From Streptomyces sp. CT34 (GTDB lineage Bacteria; Actinomycetota; Actinomycetes; Streptomycetales; Streptomycetaceae): a stretch of DNA of 64,000 nucleotides. A program made the position numbers and the translations under genes. The notes below the pieces were generated by a model. The model was given only the letters and a program-made list of their open reading frames with translations. It did no database searches and was not told where the DNA came from. Position 1 is the stretch's first letter; every line of letters starts with the position of its first letter. The DNA lies in NCBI RefSeq assembly GCF_000805335.1, contig NZ_KN708638.1:72676-136675 (forward strand), given 5' to 3'. Of the stretch, positions 28,090 to 36,903 are shown piece by piece.

Positions 28090-28277
28090 AGACGTCGCAA
28101 CCCGTCACCGGCTACGGCGGGCGAGCCCTCGAAGCCGCCCGGGCCCTGCGGCAGGTACAACCAAGGACGCCCCCGGAAAAGGCCGGCGGCCTCACGGAAA
28201 TCCTTGCCCGAGCACTTCGCGAGCGCGGCCACGACGTCGAGGTCGAGCACCTCCACGTCCACCTCCCCGCGTGCTGA
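28086..28277 (+). CDS. Small ORF (63 aa) overlapping the hydrolase stop
   Basis: ATG 28086 overlaps the hydrolase stop (ATGA), suggesting translational coupling. It encodes MKTSQPVTGYGGRALEAARA, then GLTEILARALRERGHDVEVE and HLHVHLPAC. The helical second half is repeated, diverged, at 28697-28812. I do not recognise the family; it may be the surviving tail of a larger protein. Confidence 0.4.
   Translation: MKTSQPVTGYGGRALEAARALRQVQPRTPPEKAGGLTEILARALRERGHDVEVEHLHVHLPAC
28166..28275. repeat. Diverged direct repeat, left copy (flanks barstar gene)
   Basis: DNA coding GLTEILARALRERGHDVEVE-HLHVH at this site is repeated at 28697-28812 as GLTEILARALRDRGREAEDE-YLHVH, in the same orientation. The barstar gene lies exactly between them. 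Confidence 0.6.
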
Positions 28278-28298
28278 ACAAGGCGTCCTGATGACCCG

Positions 28299-28685
28299 TC
28301 ATCGGAGTCGCAGGACGCCGGGGGCGCGATCGTCGAAGATCTCGACCAGCCAATCAAAGACAGTGGTTCCGCGCTCTTCTCTCGCTGCGGCAAGGTCGGC
28401 GCTGACAGAAGGACGGTTCGTGGGGTGACAGCGTGACAACCGGATCTCCAACTGGCGAACTGTCTCCGAATAGCCGAGATGATCGCGAGACACCTGGTGG
28501 TCGCGCCACTCAACCACGTAGTCATCGTCGTCGGGCGTCCCGAAGCCACCGCTGAGGCAGTCGGCGAAGGCGTCGAGGTTTCGACCGAAGTAGCCCCCGG
28601 GACCGTTGATCGCTTCGCCGATGACTCGCCAGAAGTCTTCCAGCGTTCTGATCTGCCTGCCGTCCAGCACATATGTCGGTGTCAC
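28299..28685 (-). CDS. Barstar-family RNase inhibitor
   Basis: GTG 28685 gives 128 residues. It contains the barstar signature: YVLDGRQIRTLEDFWRVIGE, then GPGGYFGRNLDAFADCLSGG, FVVEW-like YVVEWRDHQVS, and C-terminal VFDWLVEIFDDRAPGVLRLR. Barstar proteins bind and block barnase-like RNases inside the cell. No barnase-like toxin is adjacent, so it would act as an orphan immunity gene. Another immunity-type gene follows at 28865. Confidence 0.85.
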   Translation of the reverse strand: MTPTYVLDGRQIRTLEDFWRVIGEAINGPGGYFGRNLDAFADCLSGGFGTPDDDDYVVEWRDHQVSRDHLGYSETVRQLEIRLSRCHPTNRPSVSADLAAAREERGTTVFDWLVEIFDDRAPGVLRLR

Positions 28686-28696
28686 GGCTCGGAGGA

Positions 28697-28812
28697 TACG
28701 GGCTCTGCGCAAGGGCGGCCGGACTCACCGAAATCCTGGCCCGCGCACTCCGCGACCGCGGCCGCGAGGCAGAAGACGAGTACCTTCACGTCCACCCGCC
28801 CCGCGTGCTGAG
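28697..28812. repeat. Diverged direct repeat, right copy
   Basis: See the left copy at 28166-28275. This copy has no start codon and no stop at the equivalent place, so it is not a gene on its own. Confidence 0.6.
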
Positions 28813-28864
28813 GCCGACTGCCCCAACGACATCTCGGCCTCAGCATCAACGGACCGATGGCGGC

Positions 28865-29302
28865 TTACCGCCGATACCAGTCGTCTCCTCCGGCTCGGAG
28901 CGAACGCCGGAGGAAGTCCTGGAGGTTGTTGGCCACCCATCGGCGGCTGTCGGTCTCGTGCTCCCAGACGAACACGTCGGGTCGTTGGGGCTTCTGGACG
29001 AAGGCGAACTGATCGCCACCTCCGTCGTCCCCGAAGAACAGGAGCGCATCGAACGGCATATACAGCTGGGCGAAGGACTCGTCAGACCAGAAGAGCAGGT
29101 TCTGCTCAACGATCTGGTCGATGGTCCAGACGGTGTCCACATGGGTGGGTCCGATCACCCCGTCGCTTTCGAGCAGCAACTGCTTGAGTTCTTCCGGCAA
29201 CGTTCGCCCGAGTCGTGTCTCGGCCTCGGTGAGCTGGGACGCCTCAGTCGGCTCCCGGAAGCCTGCCTCGGGAAAGACCTCCAGGGCCACGTGTTTCCAC
29301 AT
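28865..29302 (-). CDS. SMI1/KNR4-family immunity-type protein
   Basis: A 145-residue protein. It has the SMI1/KNR4 layout: EAETRLGRTLPEELKQLLLE, SDGVIG, then PFDALLFFGDDGGGDQFAFV and DVFVWEHETDSRRWVANNLQ. This superfamily contains many immunity proteins of polymorphic toxin systems. It is co-oriented with the barstar gene 180 bp away. No toxin gene lies next to it. Confidence 0.85.
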   Translation of the reverse strand: MWKHVALEVFPEAGFREPTEASQLTEAETRLGRTLPEELKQLLLESDGVIGPTHVDTVWTIDQIVEQNLLFWSDESFAQLYMPFDALLFFGDDGGGDQFAFVQKPQRPDVFVWEHETDSRRWVANNLQDFLRRSLRAGGDDWYRR

Positions 29303-29491
29303 GATCGAGAGCCTAGCCAGGCTCAGTTGCGGATTCCGCGGGCTGGGGCCTTGGGCGGCCGTTTCAGCGGCAGTTCTCGGTGCGCCACGAACGTGTGAGT
29401 ACGACCGCGCGGGGCGAGGGTGGTGTCGTCGTGGCGCTGGCGAGGCCGACCGGGTGAGCCGTACTGCTCGGCCCCGGTCTGCCGCCGCCCT

Positions 29492-30094
29492 CTATCGCTC
29501 CAGGAATGGTCGCAGTGCCATCTTGGTGGCCTCCTGCATCCGCCGCTGGAGTCGCTGCGGATCGGTCAAGGCGTCCGGCTCGGCGAGCAGTACTTGCAGT
29601 GCGCCGGTGACCGCGCCGATGAAGGCCCCGACCATGGCGGCCGCCTGCGCCGCGTCCAGCTCGTCGGGGAACGCCTCTTGCAGGTGTCGAGCGATCTCCA
29701 GTTGGGCGTCCAACTGCTCTTGCAGTGCCCTTCCGCGTACGGCGGGAACGGACTGTGTGAGCCGCATCCGGAGGCGGGCCATGGGGCCGGCCATCTCCGT
29801 GTTGGTCTCGTTGACGTCCTGTAGCGCCCGCAGCAGCAGGTCTGCGGGGCGGTCTGCGGGCTTGCGCGCCTCGATCGCGGCGACTGCGGCGGCGACACGG
29901 GCATCGCTTTCCGGGAAGAGCAGCTCTTCCTTGCTCGCGAAGTAGCTGAAGAAGGTCCGTGTGCCGATCTCTGCCGCGTCGGCGATGTCGGCGATCGTCG
30001 TTCCCTCGTAGCCGTGGCGCTCGAAGAGGTCGGCGGCGGCGTCGATGATCGCTTGCCGGGTGCGTTCCCGTTTGCGCTCACGATGTGAGGTCAT
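29492..30094 (-). CDS. TetR/AcrR-family regulator
   Basis: ATG 30094 gives 200 residues starting MTSHRERKRERTRQAIIDAA. The HTH reads HGYEGTTIADIADAAEIGTR and TFFSYFASKEELLF. The C-terminal domain is helical, with TQSVPAVRGRALQEQLDAQL. It is divergent from an FAD monooxygenase gene, and two palindromes lie between them, so it most likely represses both. Confidence 0.9.
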   Translation of the reverse strand: MTSHRERKRERTRQAIIDAAADLFERHGYEGTTIADIADAAEIGTRTFFSYFASKEELLFPESDARVAAAVAAIEARKPADRPADLLLRALQDVNETNTEMAGPMARLRMRLTQSVPAVRGRALQEQLDAQLEIARHLQEAFPDELDAAQAAAMVGAFIGAVTGALQVLLAEPDALTDPQRLQRRMQEATKMALRPFLER

Positions 30095-30107
30095 GCCGGA
30101 GAGTTTA

Positions 30108-30122
30108 CCGCACTCACTGCGG
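30108..30122. promoter_or_regulatory. Short palindrome near the TetR start
   Basis: CCGCACTCACTGCGG, with CCGCA/TGCGG arms, 13 bp upstream of the TetR ATG. It may be a weaker second operator. Confidence 0.4.
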
Positions 30123-30137
30123 AAACGCACTCATTGC

Positions 30138-30160
30138 ATATCTGCACTGCGTGCAGATAT
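30138..30160. promoter_or_regulatory. TetR operator (perfect 10+3+10 inverted repeat)
   Basis: ATATCTGCAC-TGC-GTGCAGATAT, ending 9 bp before the monooxygenase ATG. Perfect symmetry and position between divergent genes make it a strong operator candidate. Confidence 0.8.
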
Positions 30161-30169
30161 GGTGCGTCC

Positions 30170-31348
30170 ATGGCGACTCGAGCCGTTCTGATCTCCGGAG
30201 CCGGCATCGCCGGCCCCACGCTCGCGTACTGGCTGGCCCGCCACGGGTTCCGGCCGACCGTCGTGGAGCGCGCGCAGGGCCTGCGCTCCAGCGGCAGCCC
30301 GGTCGACGTCCGCGGCCCGGCCGTCTCGGTCGCCGAGCGGATGGGGATCATGCCCCGGCTGCGGGCCGCGGGCACCGAGGTGACGGAACTGAGCTTCGTC
30401 AACGACTTCGGCCGCCGGGTCGGCCGCATCCCGATGAGGCCGATGGATGACTCGGTCGAGCTGCCCCGGTTCGATCTCGCGGCGATCCTCTTCGAGGCGG
30501 CACGCGACGAGGCGGAGTTCCTCTTCCAGGACTCCATCGCCACGCTGCACCAGGACGTGGGCGGCGTCGATGTCACCTTCGAGCAGGCCCCACCGCGCCG
30601 GTTCGACCTGGTCATCGGTGCCGACGGGCTGCACTCACGGACCCGCCGACTCGCCTTCGGCCCCGAAGCTGCTTACGTCCGGCACATGGGGGTCTGGGTC
30701 GCCACCATTCCCGCGGACGGCCTGAGTCTCGACCGGCACAAGGTTCTCCTGCACAATTCGCCCGGCCGGGCCGTCTCGCTGCACCCCGGCCGCGGGAAGG
30801 CCATGGCAGCGTTCATGTACCGCGGGCCCGGCGATGACAGCTTCGACCACCGCAACACCGACGACCACAAGCACCGCCTTATCGAGGCGTACACCGGCGC
30901 CGGTTGGCGCATCCCCGAGCTCCTCCAGCGGGTGCGCGAGGTCGACCACGACCTCTACTTCGACTCGGTGAGCCAGGTCCGGCTGGATCGATGGTCCTCC
31001 CGCCGGGTGGCGCTGCTCGGCGACGCCGCCTCGTGCGTATCGCTCTTCGGAGACGGCTCGACCCTGGCGATGGCCGGGGCGTCGACGCTCGCCAAGGCGC
31101 TGGCCGCGACACCGGCGGACCACGAGGCGGCATTCCGGCGCTACGAAAGCGAGCACCGGCGGCTGGTAGCACCCAAGCAGCGCGCCGTCGGGCAGGCGAC
31201 CGCGCTGCTCATCCCGGCCAGCCGATCGGGCATCGCGGCCCGGAACGCGGCGACACGACTCTGGCCCCTCGCATCAGGTGCGCGGACGGTACGCCGGGCA
31301 CTGTGCGGGCGCCGCGCGGCCTCGACTGATCAGGAACCGTCCAAATGA
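30170..31348 (+). CDS. FAD-dependent monooxygenase (PHBH/TetX-like)
   Basis: ATG 30170 gives 392 residues. The FAD-binding Rossmann motif is at residues 7-17 (LISGAGIAGPTLAYWLARHG). The second motif is LVIGADGLHSRTRRL, and the ribityl-binding motif is VALLGDAASCVSLFGDGSTL. The middle part SSGSPVDVRGPAVSVAERMG is typical of the TetX/aromatic-hydroxylase group that modifies drugs or aromatic compounds. Under control of the divergent TetR gene, it may be an inducible detoxifying enzyme. The substrate is unknown. Confidence 0.88.
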   Translation: MATRAVLISGAGIAGPTLAYWLARHGFRPTVVERAQGLRSSGSPVDVRGPAVSVAERMGIMPRLRAAGTEVTELSFVNDFGRRVGRIPMRPMDDSVELPRFDLAAILFEAARDEAEFLFQDSIATLHQDVGGVDVTFEQAPPRRFDLVIGADGLHSRTRRLAFGPEAAYVRHMGVWVATIPADGLSLDRHKVLLHNSPGRAVSLHPGRGKAMAAFMYRGPGDDSFDHRNTDDHKHRLIEAYTGAGWRIPELLQRVREVDHDLYFDSVSQVRLDRWSSRRVALLGDAASCVSLFGDGSTLAMAGASTLAKALAATPADHEAAFRRYESEHRRLVAPKQRAVGQATALLIPASRSGIAARNAATRLWPLASGARTVRRALCGRRAASTDQEPSK

Positions 31349-31390
31349 TCACCACGCCGTTCGGAGCAGGGACGTCATCTGCGCATTCCA

Positions 31391-31422
31391 GAAGTGGATC
31401 TTGCTGTGTGAAGATCCACTTC
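31391..31422. terminator. Hairpin after the monooxygenase gene
   Basis: A perfect 12-bp stem (GAAGTGGATCTT and complement) with an 8-base loop, 42 bp after the stop. It lacks a T-tract, as is common in Streptomyces. Confidence 0.65.
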
Positions 31423-31510
31423 GGTTGCGTCGGACGGCTCAAGCCGTACTTCGGGGTCGAGTGGGGCCGACGTCATCCTTGCCGACAAGCGACTTGACTA
31501 GTGAACAACA

Positions 31511-31660
31511 CAGCAGGGCCTGGCAGACCAGGATGCCGTTGCGGGGCCTGAGCACGGCCAGGCGCTCGCGCGGACGGAGGGTCAGTTTGGCCACGCCCAG
31601 CCGGCCCGCGCGGGACAAGGCTTCGACCAAGAGCGCGTAGCGGCGCTGCGCAGCGGGGGT
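31511..31660 (-). pseudogene. Ku protein fragment
   Basis: The minus strand reads RRYALLVEALSRAGRLGVAK and LTLRPRERLAVLRPRNGILV, which is the central beta-barrel segment of bacterial Ku (normally YALLREALERSGRVGVAK-like). Only about 50 residues remain. They are fused in frame to unrelated sequence on both sides. Confidence 0.7.
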
Positions 31661-31665
31661 GGAGG

Positions 31666-31830
31666 CCCTTCCGACCCGATGCACGCTCAAGGTGGCTTCC
31701 CAGGGAGGTAGTCGGCGTCCCGCGAGCTCGTCGAATACCCCCTTGCCTCCCTGGTCAGAGTAGGGCCTATCTGCACGTCGTCCCGGCGCGACCAGGAACG
31801 CGACCAGAGGCGCGACTAGCACTCCAGTTG
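31666..31830. repeat. Dispersed repeat copy 2
   Basis: Matches 12528-12730, including the 12-bp GCGACCAG-type units (about three here). The minus strand reads GVLVAPLVAFLVAP and GVFDELAGRRLPPWEATLSV. Read with copy 1, this shows an ancestral protein with a hydrophobic stretch and a soluble tail. Family unknown. Confidence 0.65.
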
Positions 31831-31943
31831 GTTTCGCGATCTTGCGCTGGACCCGGACCAGGCGTTCGCTGACACTACGGCAGGCGTCGGTAGCCGGGAT
31901 GTGGGGCGATTGGCCGCCGCTATCACCTCTGATCTGGTAGCGG

Positions 31944-32834
31944 TCAGATACGTGCTTGGCGTTTGAGCAGGTCTGTGACGGCGTCGGCCACCGCGTCAGG
32001 ACGGTCCATCGGGATCGTGGTGTGCGAGGCGTCCTTGAGACAGCGGTATTCGCCTTGCGGTCCGTCGGCTGCGATCGCCTTGAAGAGGCGCTGCGTGGCG
32101 TCGATCTGCTCTTGCAGGTCGGCATCGGACTGGAACATGCGTTGGCCGGGATCGAAGCTGGTCGCCCCGAGCACTGTCACGGGGGCGTCGGGCAGGGTGC
32201 CTCCGGCGCGGAGCTCCGACAGGACGGCATGCATGTTGCTGCCTTCGCGTAGTCCGGCCAGGAGGCCGGCTGGGCTGGTGTGCCGGTCGATGAGTTGCTC
32301 GCGGAGCAGATCCGGCCAGGCGGCGAGCATCCGTGTGAACAGTTGCCGGACGTGCACGACGATTTCCGGGGTCGGCTCCGGCATCGGGGCATCCGATGGC
32401 CGGGTGTTGGACAGCCGCAGGCGTTCGGGCATGAAGGTGTCCCAGTCTTCGTGAGCGGGCTCCAGGAGCACCAGCCCCGCGACGTCACGGGGGAAGCGTT
32501 GTGCGTACCTTCGGGCGTATGCGCCGCCCAGGGAGTGCCCGACCAGTACGTACGGTGCCGGTATGTCGGCTGCATATAGGAGGTCCCGCAGTTCGTCGGT
32601 GACCTCATGGGCCGTACGGGGCAGCGCGATGTCGTCGCTCCAGCCGGTGCCTGACCGGTCGTACAGCACGGACGTGGTCAGTGCGGCGACGCGCTCGTGG
32701 ACCTTCAGGTAATCAAGCCCGACCATGCCGCTGCCTGGCAGAAACACCACGGCCGGAGCGCCGGTGCCTGAACGATGCAGCCACAGCGAACGGCCCGCCA
32801 CGTCGACATGCTGCCCAAAGCCAATTGGTCTCAT
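31944..32834 (-). CDS. Alpha/beta hydrolase
   Basis: ATG 32834 gives 296 residues starting MRPIGFGQHVDVAGRSLWLH. The oxyanion region is VVFLPGSGMVGLDYL, followed by VLYDRSGTGWSD. The nucleophile elbow is VGHSLGGAYARRYAQRFP, and the C-terminal His lies in CLKDASHTTIPMDRPDAVAD. It has the full length of the family, and the substrate is open. It is divergent from an HTH gene 37 bp away, which probably regulates it. Confidence 0.88.
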   Translation of the reverse strand: MRPIGFGQHVDVAGRSLWLHRSGTGAPAVVFLPGSGMVGLDYLKVHERVAALTTSVLYDRSGTGWSDDIALPRTAHEVTDELRDLLYAADIPAPYVLVGHSLGGAYARRYAQRFPRDVAGLVLLEPAHEDWDTFMPERLRLSNTRPSDAPMPEPTPEIVVHVRQLFTRMLAAWPDLLREQLIDRHTSPAGLLAGLREGSNMHAVLSELRAGGTLPDAPVTVLGATSFDPGQRMFQSDADLQEQIDATQRLFKAIAADGPQGEYRCLKDASHTTIPMDRPDAVADAVTDLLKRQARI

Positions 32835-32871
32835 ACTTGAGAAAAATAGCACGTGTGAGAGAATGCTGCCG

Positions 32872-33432
32872 ATGGATGCGATAGAACTTCTCCTGCACCC
32901 GGTTCGACTGCGCATTGTGCATGCGGTTTTTGACGAACGACCCTTTGCCACAACTGAGTTGTGCGAGCTGTTGCCGGATGTCTCGAAGGCCACCATCTAC
33001 CGGCAGGTGGGGTTGCTCGCCGAGGGCGGCCTGCTTGAGGTCGTCAGCGAGGAGCGGATTCGCGGGACCGTTGAGCGCCACTACCGCCTGCGTCGCGCAA
33101 GGGCAGTGATCGACGCCGAGGTCACCGCGGAGATGAGCCTCGAAGATCACCGGCGCGGTTTCACCGCCGTTGTCGCGTCGGTGCTGGCCGAGTTCGATCT
33201 CTACGTGGGCAGGGCTGATACTGACCCGGCGGCCGACAAGGCTGCCTACCTGCAGTCCTCACTATGGCTCAGCGACGCCGAGAAGGCCGAACTCATCGAC
33301 GAGGTCGCCGCTTCCCTTCGGTCGAGGTTCGCCAACGCCCCCGCCCCGGAACGGAAGCGGCACCTGCTCACCGCCATCCTGTTCCCAACCGAAGACAACA
33401 CCCCCGTCACTGGCAGGCGGCACGAAGCCTGA
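32872..33432 (+). CDS. ArsR-like HTH transcriptional regulator
   Basis: ATG 32872 was chosen over 32863 because GTGAGAGA is better spaced from it. The winged HTH is MDAIELLLHPVRLRIVHAVF, FATTELCELLPDVSKATIYR and QVGLLAEGGLLEVVSEERIR. The remaining 110 residues form a helical domain of unknown ligand (HRRGFTAVVASVLAEFDLYV). It lies back to back with the hydrolase gene. The short gap contains a CACGTG palindrome. Confidence 0.85.
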   Translation: MDAIELLLHPVRLRIVHAVFDERPFATTELCELLPDVSKATIYRQVGLLAEGGLLEVVSEERIRGTVERHYRLRRARAVIDAEVTAEMSLEDHRRGFTAVVASVLAEFDLYVGRADTDPAADKAAYLQSSLWLSDAEKAELIDEVAASLRSRFANAPAPERKRHLLTAILFPTEDNTPVTGRRHEA

Positions 33433-33574
33433 GCGACCCGGCCGCCGGCACTGCACCAAGGCTTGATAGACCTTCAGCGACTTGGAGGTCGAACCGCTTG
33501 TTCATGTCGAGTCGGAAGACGCCGTACGGGTTGACGTTCGGTCAGAACAGGGCGGTCAGCCCGCACCAGTCGCC

Positions 33575-34050
33575 GTCGCCTGCTGCGCTACGTCTGCTGG
33601 GACGCTGATGCGGTCCGCGACGACCTGCGCGCGTACGTCGCCGACCACCTCGGGGCTGACGACTCCCCGTTCTCGTTGTCGACGAGACCGGCTTTGTGAA
33701 GAAAGGCCGGTCCTCGGCAGGGGTGCAGCGGCAGTACACCGGCACCGCGGGACGCATCGATAACGCCCAGGTCGGCAAGTTTCTCGCCCTGACGACCAGC
33801 CGGGGACGGGCGCTGCTCGACCGAGGGCTCTACCCCCAGAGCACTCCTGGTCCAACGACTTCGGACGCCGCAACACGGCCGGGGTCCCCAAGGACGTCCA
33901 GTTCGCGACGAAGCCCCGTCCGGCAACCGAGATGATCGAGGCCGCGTGGGACGCCGGGATCACCGCCTCCTGGGTGACCGGGCAGTGAAGCCTACGGCCA
34001 GGACCCCCAGCTCCGCGCTGCCCTCGAGGCACGCGGCATCGGCTGCACAT
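33575..34050 (+). pseudogene. IS701-family transposase, N-terminal to middle part, frameshifted
   Basis: Frames around 33585-34040 read [40 protein letters not shown] (the first catalytic Asp region), [23 protein letters not shown], then in other frames [54 protein letters not shown]. The C-terminal half is absent here; a C-terminal half of an IS701 element lies at 57640-58340. Confidence 0.85.
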
Positions 34051-34059
34051 CGCCATCAT

Positions 34060-34450
34060 CCCTGTCAGGTACACCAGGTCGGACGCCGCGCTGCGCGTCG
34101 CTTTGTGTGTCGCTTCGGCGCCGTCGGCCTCGGGGAGGGCCAGCCCTGTCGACCAGGAATGCGGCGGCCATCGGCCGGGCGTTGCCGCCGCCGGGGTTGA
34201 GCCCTTGCCCGCCGGTCGGCGGGGGATGTGGGCTGCGTCGCCGGCCAGCAACACCCGGTCGATCCGGTGGCTAACACCCGGTCGATCCCGTGGCGCTCGG
34301 CCTGCCGGGTGGCGTCGCCGAAGCGGGAGAGCCGACGCGGCCAGTGCGCACCGACGTCGGTGCCGGCGATGGCCCCGCACCCGTGGTGGCCGCCCGGAGA
34401 TCTCAGGGCGACAGGCCCTGCGACGCATCACCGCAGGCCCGAACGGGACG
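34060..34450 (-). pseudogene. FAD aromatic-ring monooxygenase remnant
   Basis: The minus strand reads SRFGDATRQAERHGIDRV near 34300, then DRVLLAGDAAHIPR around 34215-34260. The latter is the GD motif of the PheA/TfdB-type hydroxylases. A 22-bp near-perfect duplication (34250-34271 and 34273-34294) disrupts this segment. No N-terminal FAD motif is left. Confidence 0.65.
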
Positions 34451-34717
34451 CAGATCACACAGCGAGCCCCTGGGCTGCGGCTCCGGATTCCCCTACCGTT
34501 ATCGACATAACAGCCAAAACGGACTATTCGCGTCCGATCCGTCACATGGAGTAGGCGAAACAGGAGCAGGCGCATCAGTCGCCGCATCCGCCCGCCGCGG
34601 CCTGAGCCCACGATGACCATCGCGCAGCCCGCTGCCCCGCCCCGCCGTGTGCGGCACACCACCACCCATCACCACTGAACAGGCATGCCCGCCGGGGTGC
34701 CGTTGGAGGGACCTGCT
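34451..34717. other. Upstream region of the deacetylase gene
   Basis: About 270 bp with no gene. GGAGGG at 34706 is the ribosome binding site for the next gene. An AT-richer patch near 34495-34550 (TATCGACATAACAGCC) may hold its promoter. Confidence 0.35.
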
Positions 34718-35632
34718 GTGGCATTTGCCAGTGCGAAGAAAACGGCAGCCGCCGTTGCGGTGGCGCTCACCGGAGCCACCCTGGCGGCGTGCGGAGCGCA
34801 TGCGGCACAGACGTCGTCGGCAGCCGGGCCGTCGTCCACCTCAGCGCCCCGGCTCATCGCCGCCACCGGCTCGGCCTCCCCTTCCCCGATCCCGTCGCAC
34901 AGCGCGTCGCCCTCGGCACCGAGCACCGCGCCGTCATCCTCGTCGCCCGCCGCCCCCTCCTCCCCGGCCCCCGCCTCGCCGACTGGCCCGGGCAGCACTT
35001 CCACCACCTCGTCGAGCGGGTTCACGGTGAGCAACGCGCTCCAGTTCCGTACCCAGGACGGCGGCAGGTCTGTCGCGCTGACCTTCGACGACGGCCCCGA
35101 CCCGCGCTGGACGCCGAAGGTACTGGCGCTGCTGGCCCAGCACCATGCCAAGGCCACGTTCTGCGAGATCGGCCCGAACGCGCAGCGCTACCCCTACCTC
35201 ACCAAGGCGATAGCCGCCGCCGGTGACCGGCTGTGCGACCACTCCGTGCACCACAACGAGCGGCAGAGCAGCATGCCGCTGGACTACAACATCCACGAGA
35301 TAGCCGACGCCCAGCGGGAGATATCCAACGCGGCCGGTCCCGGGGCCAAGGTCTGGTACTACCGGGCACCCGGCGGTGACTTCAAACCCGCCATCCGCAA
35401 CATCGCCGCCCAGCATGGACTTCGGTCCATCGCCTGGAGCGACGACTCCAACGACTGGAAGCGACCGGGCGTCGAGGCCATCCTGCAGAACATCAACCGG
35501 AACCTGCACCCCGGCTCGATCATCCTGATGCACGACGGCGGTGGCGACCGCTCGCAGAGCGTCGCAGCGCTCGCCAAGCTGCTGGATCAGCTGGACGCCC
35601 AGGGCTACACCTACAGCTTCCCCAGCCGCTGA
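34718..35632 (+). CDS. Polysaccharide deacetylase lipoprotein (NodB domain)
   Basis: GTG 34718 (GGAGGG upstream) gives 304 residues. The signal peptide ends at a lipobox (ATLAAC), so the protein is lipid-anchored. A Ser/Pro/Thr-rich linker (residues ~25-105) leads to a complete NodB domain: SVALTFDDGPDPRWTPKVLA with the catalytic Asp pair, KATFCEIGPNAQRYPYLTKA, metal-binding CDHSVHHNERQ, VWYYRAPGGDFKPAIRNIAA, WSDDSNDWKRPG and HPGSIILMHDGGGDRSQSV. All catalytic motifs are present. It likely removes acetyl groups from peptidoglycan or another surface glycan. Confidence 0.9.
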   Translation: MAFASAKKTAAAVAVALTGATLAACGAHAAQTSSAAGPSSTSAPRLIAATGSASPSPIPSHSASPSAPSTAPSSSSPAAPSSPAPASPTGPGSTSTTSSSGFTVSNALQFRTQDGGRSVALTFDDGPDPRWTPKVLALLAQHHAKATFCEIGPNAQRYPYLTKAIAAAGDRLCDHSVHHNERQSSMPLDYNIHEIADAQREISNAAGPGAKVWYYRAPGGDFKPAIRNIAAQHGLRSIAWSDDSNDWKRPGVEAILQNINRNLHPGSIILMHDGGGDRSQSVAALAKLLDQLDAQGYTYSFPSR

Positions 35633-36249
35633 ACCCACCCACAACCCCCTCCTACCCCAGCGCCGGGAACAACCCGCACCGCAAACCCGCCCGCCACACC
35701 ATGGTCCGTCGAGCAGACACCACGGACGCACGGTCGGGCGGGCGGGGCGGGCACTGCTCGCTGTCCTCCGACGGACTGGCGGCGCTCACCCTCACCGAGG
35801 CCGGGCAACTGCCGGACGGCGACGACACGAGCAGAGCCCGGCAGCGACGCAACGCCCAACAAGCCCGCAGCAGAGCGGGCCAGCCCCCCGACAGCCAGGC
35901 AGCCGGACAACGGACAACGCAGGACGAGGTCGCCCGGACCCGCCCGGGCCGAACCAGCTCGCAGCACCCCAATGATCAGCAACGACCGGGCGGCAGCCGC
36001 GACGTCGTCTCGTAGCTTGCGCGGCAGCCGTGCCGTCATCGTTCCCGACGGGATCACGAGATCTCCTCGGTCACCATCACGGCCAAGGTGGGCCAGCGGG
36101 CCCCAGGGCAACGGGATCGGGTGCTTCCGCTACGGCAGGTCGAGCAGGTGCCTGGTCTTCGAGCCGAACAAGGTGGAGTGCACGGTTCCCACCGGGGTGC
36201 CGGGCACGTTGATAGGGCTCGTCGACATTGGCTCTGACCGCAGCCCTGT
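35633..36249. other. No supported gene
   Basis: About 620 bp between the deacetylase and the ISL3 remnant. Frames are open on both strands because of high GC, but show no motif. Confidence 0.4.
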
Positions 36250-36676
36250 CGAGCTAGACGATTGAGGATGTGCTGTTGGCCGGGATCGATGTGCGAGTGG
36301 AGCACGTCGACGATGCCTCCGGCGGCCTGGTGCTGGAGGCGGTGTCCACGGGGCGTCGGGCCGTTGCCCGGACTGCCGAAAGCGGGCCGAACGCGTCCAC
36401 AGTACGTACCAACGCTCCCTGGACGAGACGCCGTTGGGTCCGCGTCGAGTCACAATCCGGCTCCGGGTGCGATGGTTCTTCTGTGATCGACCACGCTGTT
36501 CGCGCCGGACGTTCGTCGAGCAAGTCGGCGGGCTGACCGAGCGGTACCGCTGGTCGAGCATCGGGATGACGGGCTGGCCCTGGTCGATCGCGGTGGAACT
36601 GGGTGGCCGTCCGGTCGCGCGGCTGTGCCGCAAACTGCGGATGGCCGCGGGCCGGACCCGGCATGTCCGCCCGTAG
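36250..36676 (+). pseudogene. ISL3-family transposase, N-terminal part
   Basis: Frames read VRVEHVDDASGGLVLEAVST, RTNAPWTRRRWV, then MGPRRVTIRLRVRWFFCDRP, RCSRRTFVEQVGGLTERYRW and SIAVELGGRPVARLCRKLRM. These are the zinc-binding and early DNA-binding regions of ISL3 transposases. The sequence stops at 36676 without the DDE core. A short piece of the next region of such a protein lies at 53980-54085. Confidence 0.8.
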
Positions 36677-36857
36677 GGGCCGCTCGCCTCGGTCGTCCGT
36701 GGTGCCGCCGGCGAGGCGCCGGGCCGGAGTGCTTACCGAGGCGCACAGCGTACCGACGGTGAAGTCGGTGACATCCTGTCACCACCCGTGTGCGGCAGGA
36801 CCGTTCACCGGACAGGCCCGCGCGCAGTCGCAGGCCGCGGGCGGTAGCGGGTGTGCT

Positions 36858-36887
36858 GCCGGCACCGCCGTGGTGGGCGGTGCCGGC
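36858..36887. terminator. Terminator of the LuxE/LuxC operon
   Basis: A perfect 12-bp stem (GCCGGCACCGCC and complement) with loop GTGGTG, 17 bp beyond the stop of the last operon gene (stop at 36904, minus strand). Confidence 0.85.
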
Positions 36888-36903
36888 GGTGAGGTGCGGT
36901 GCG

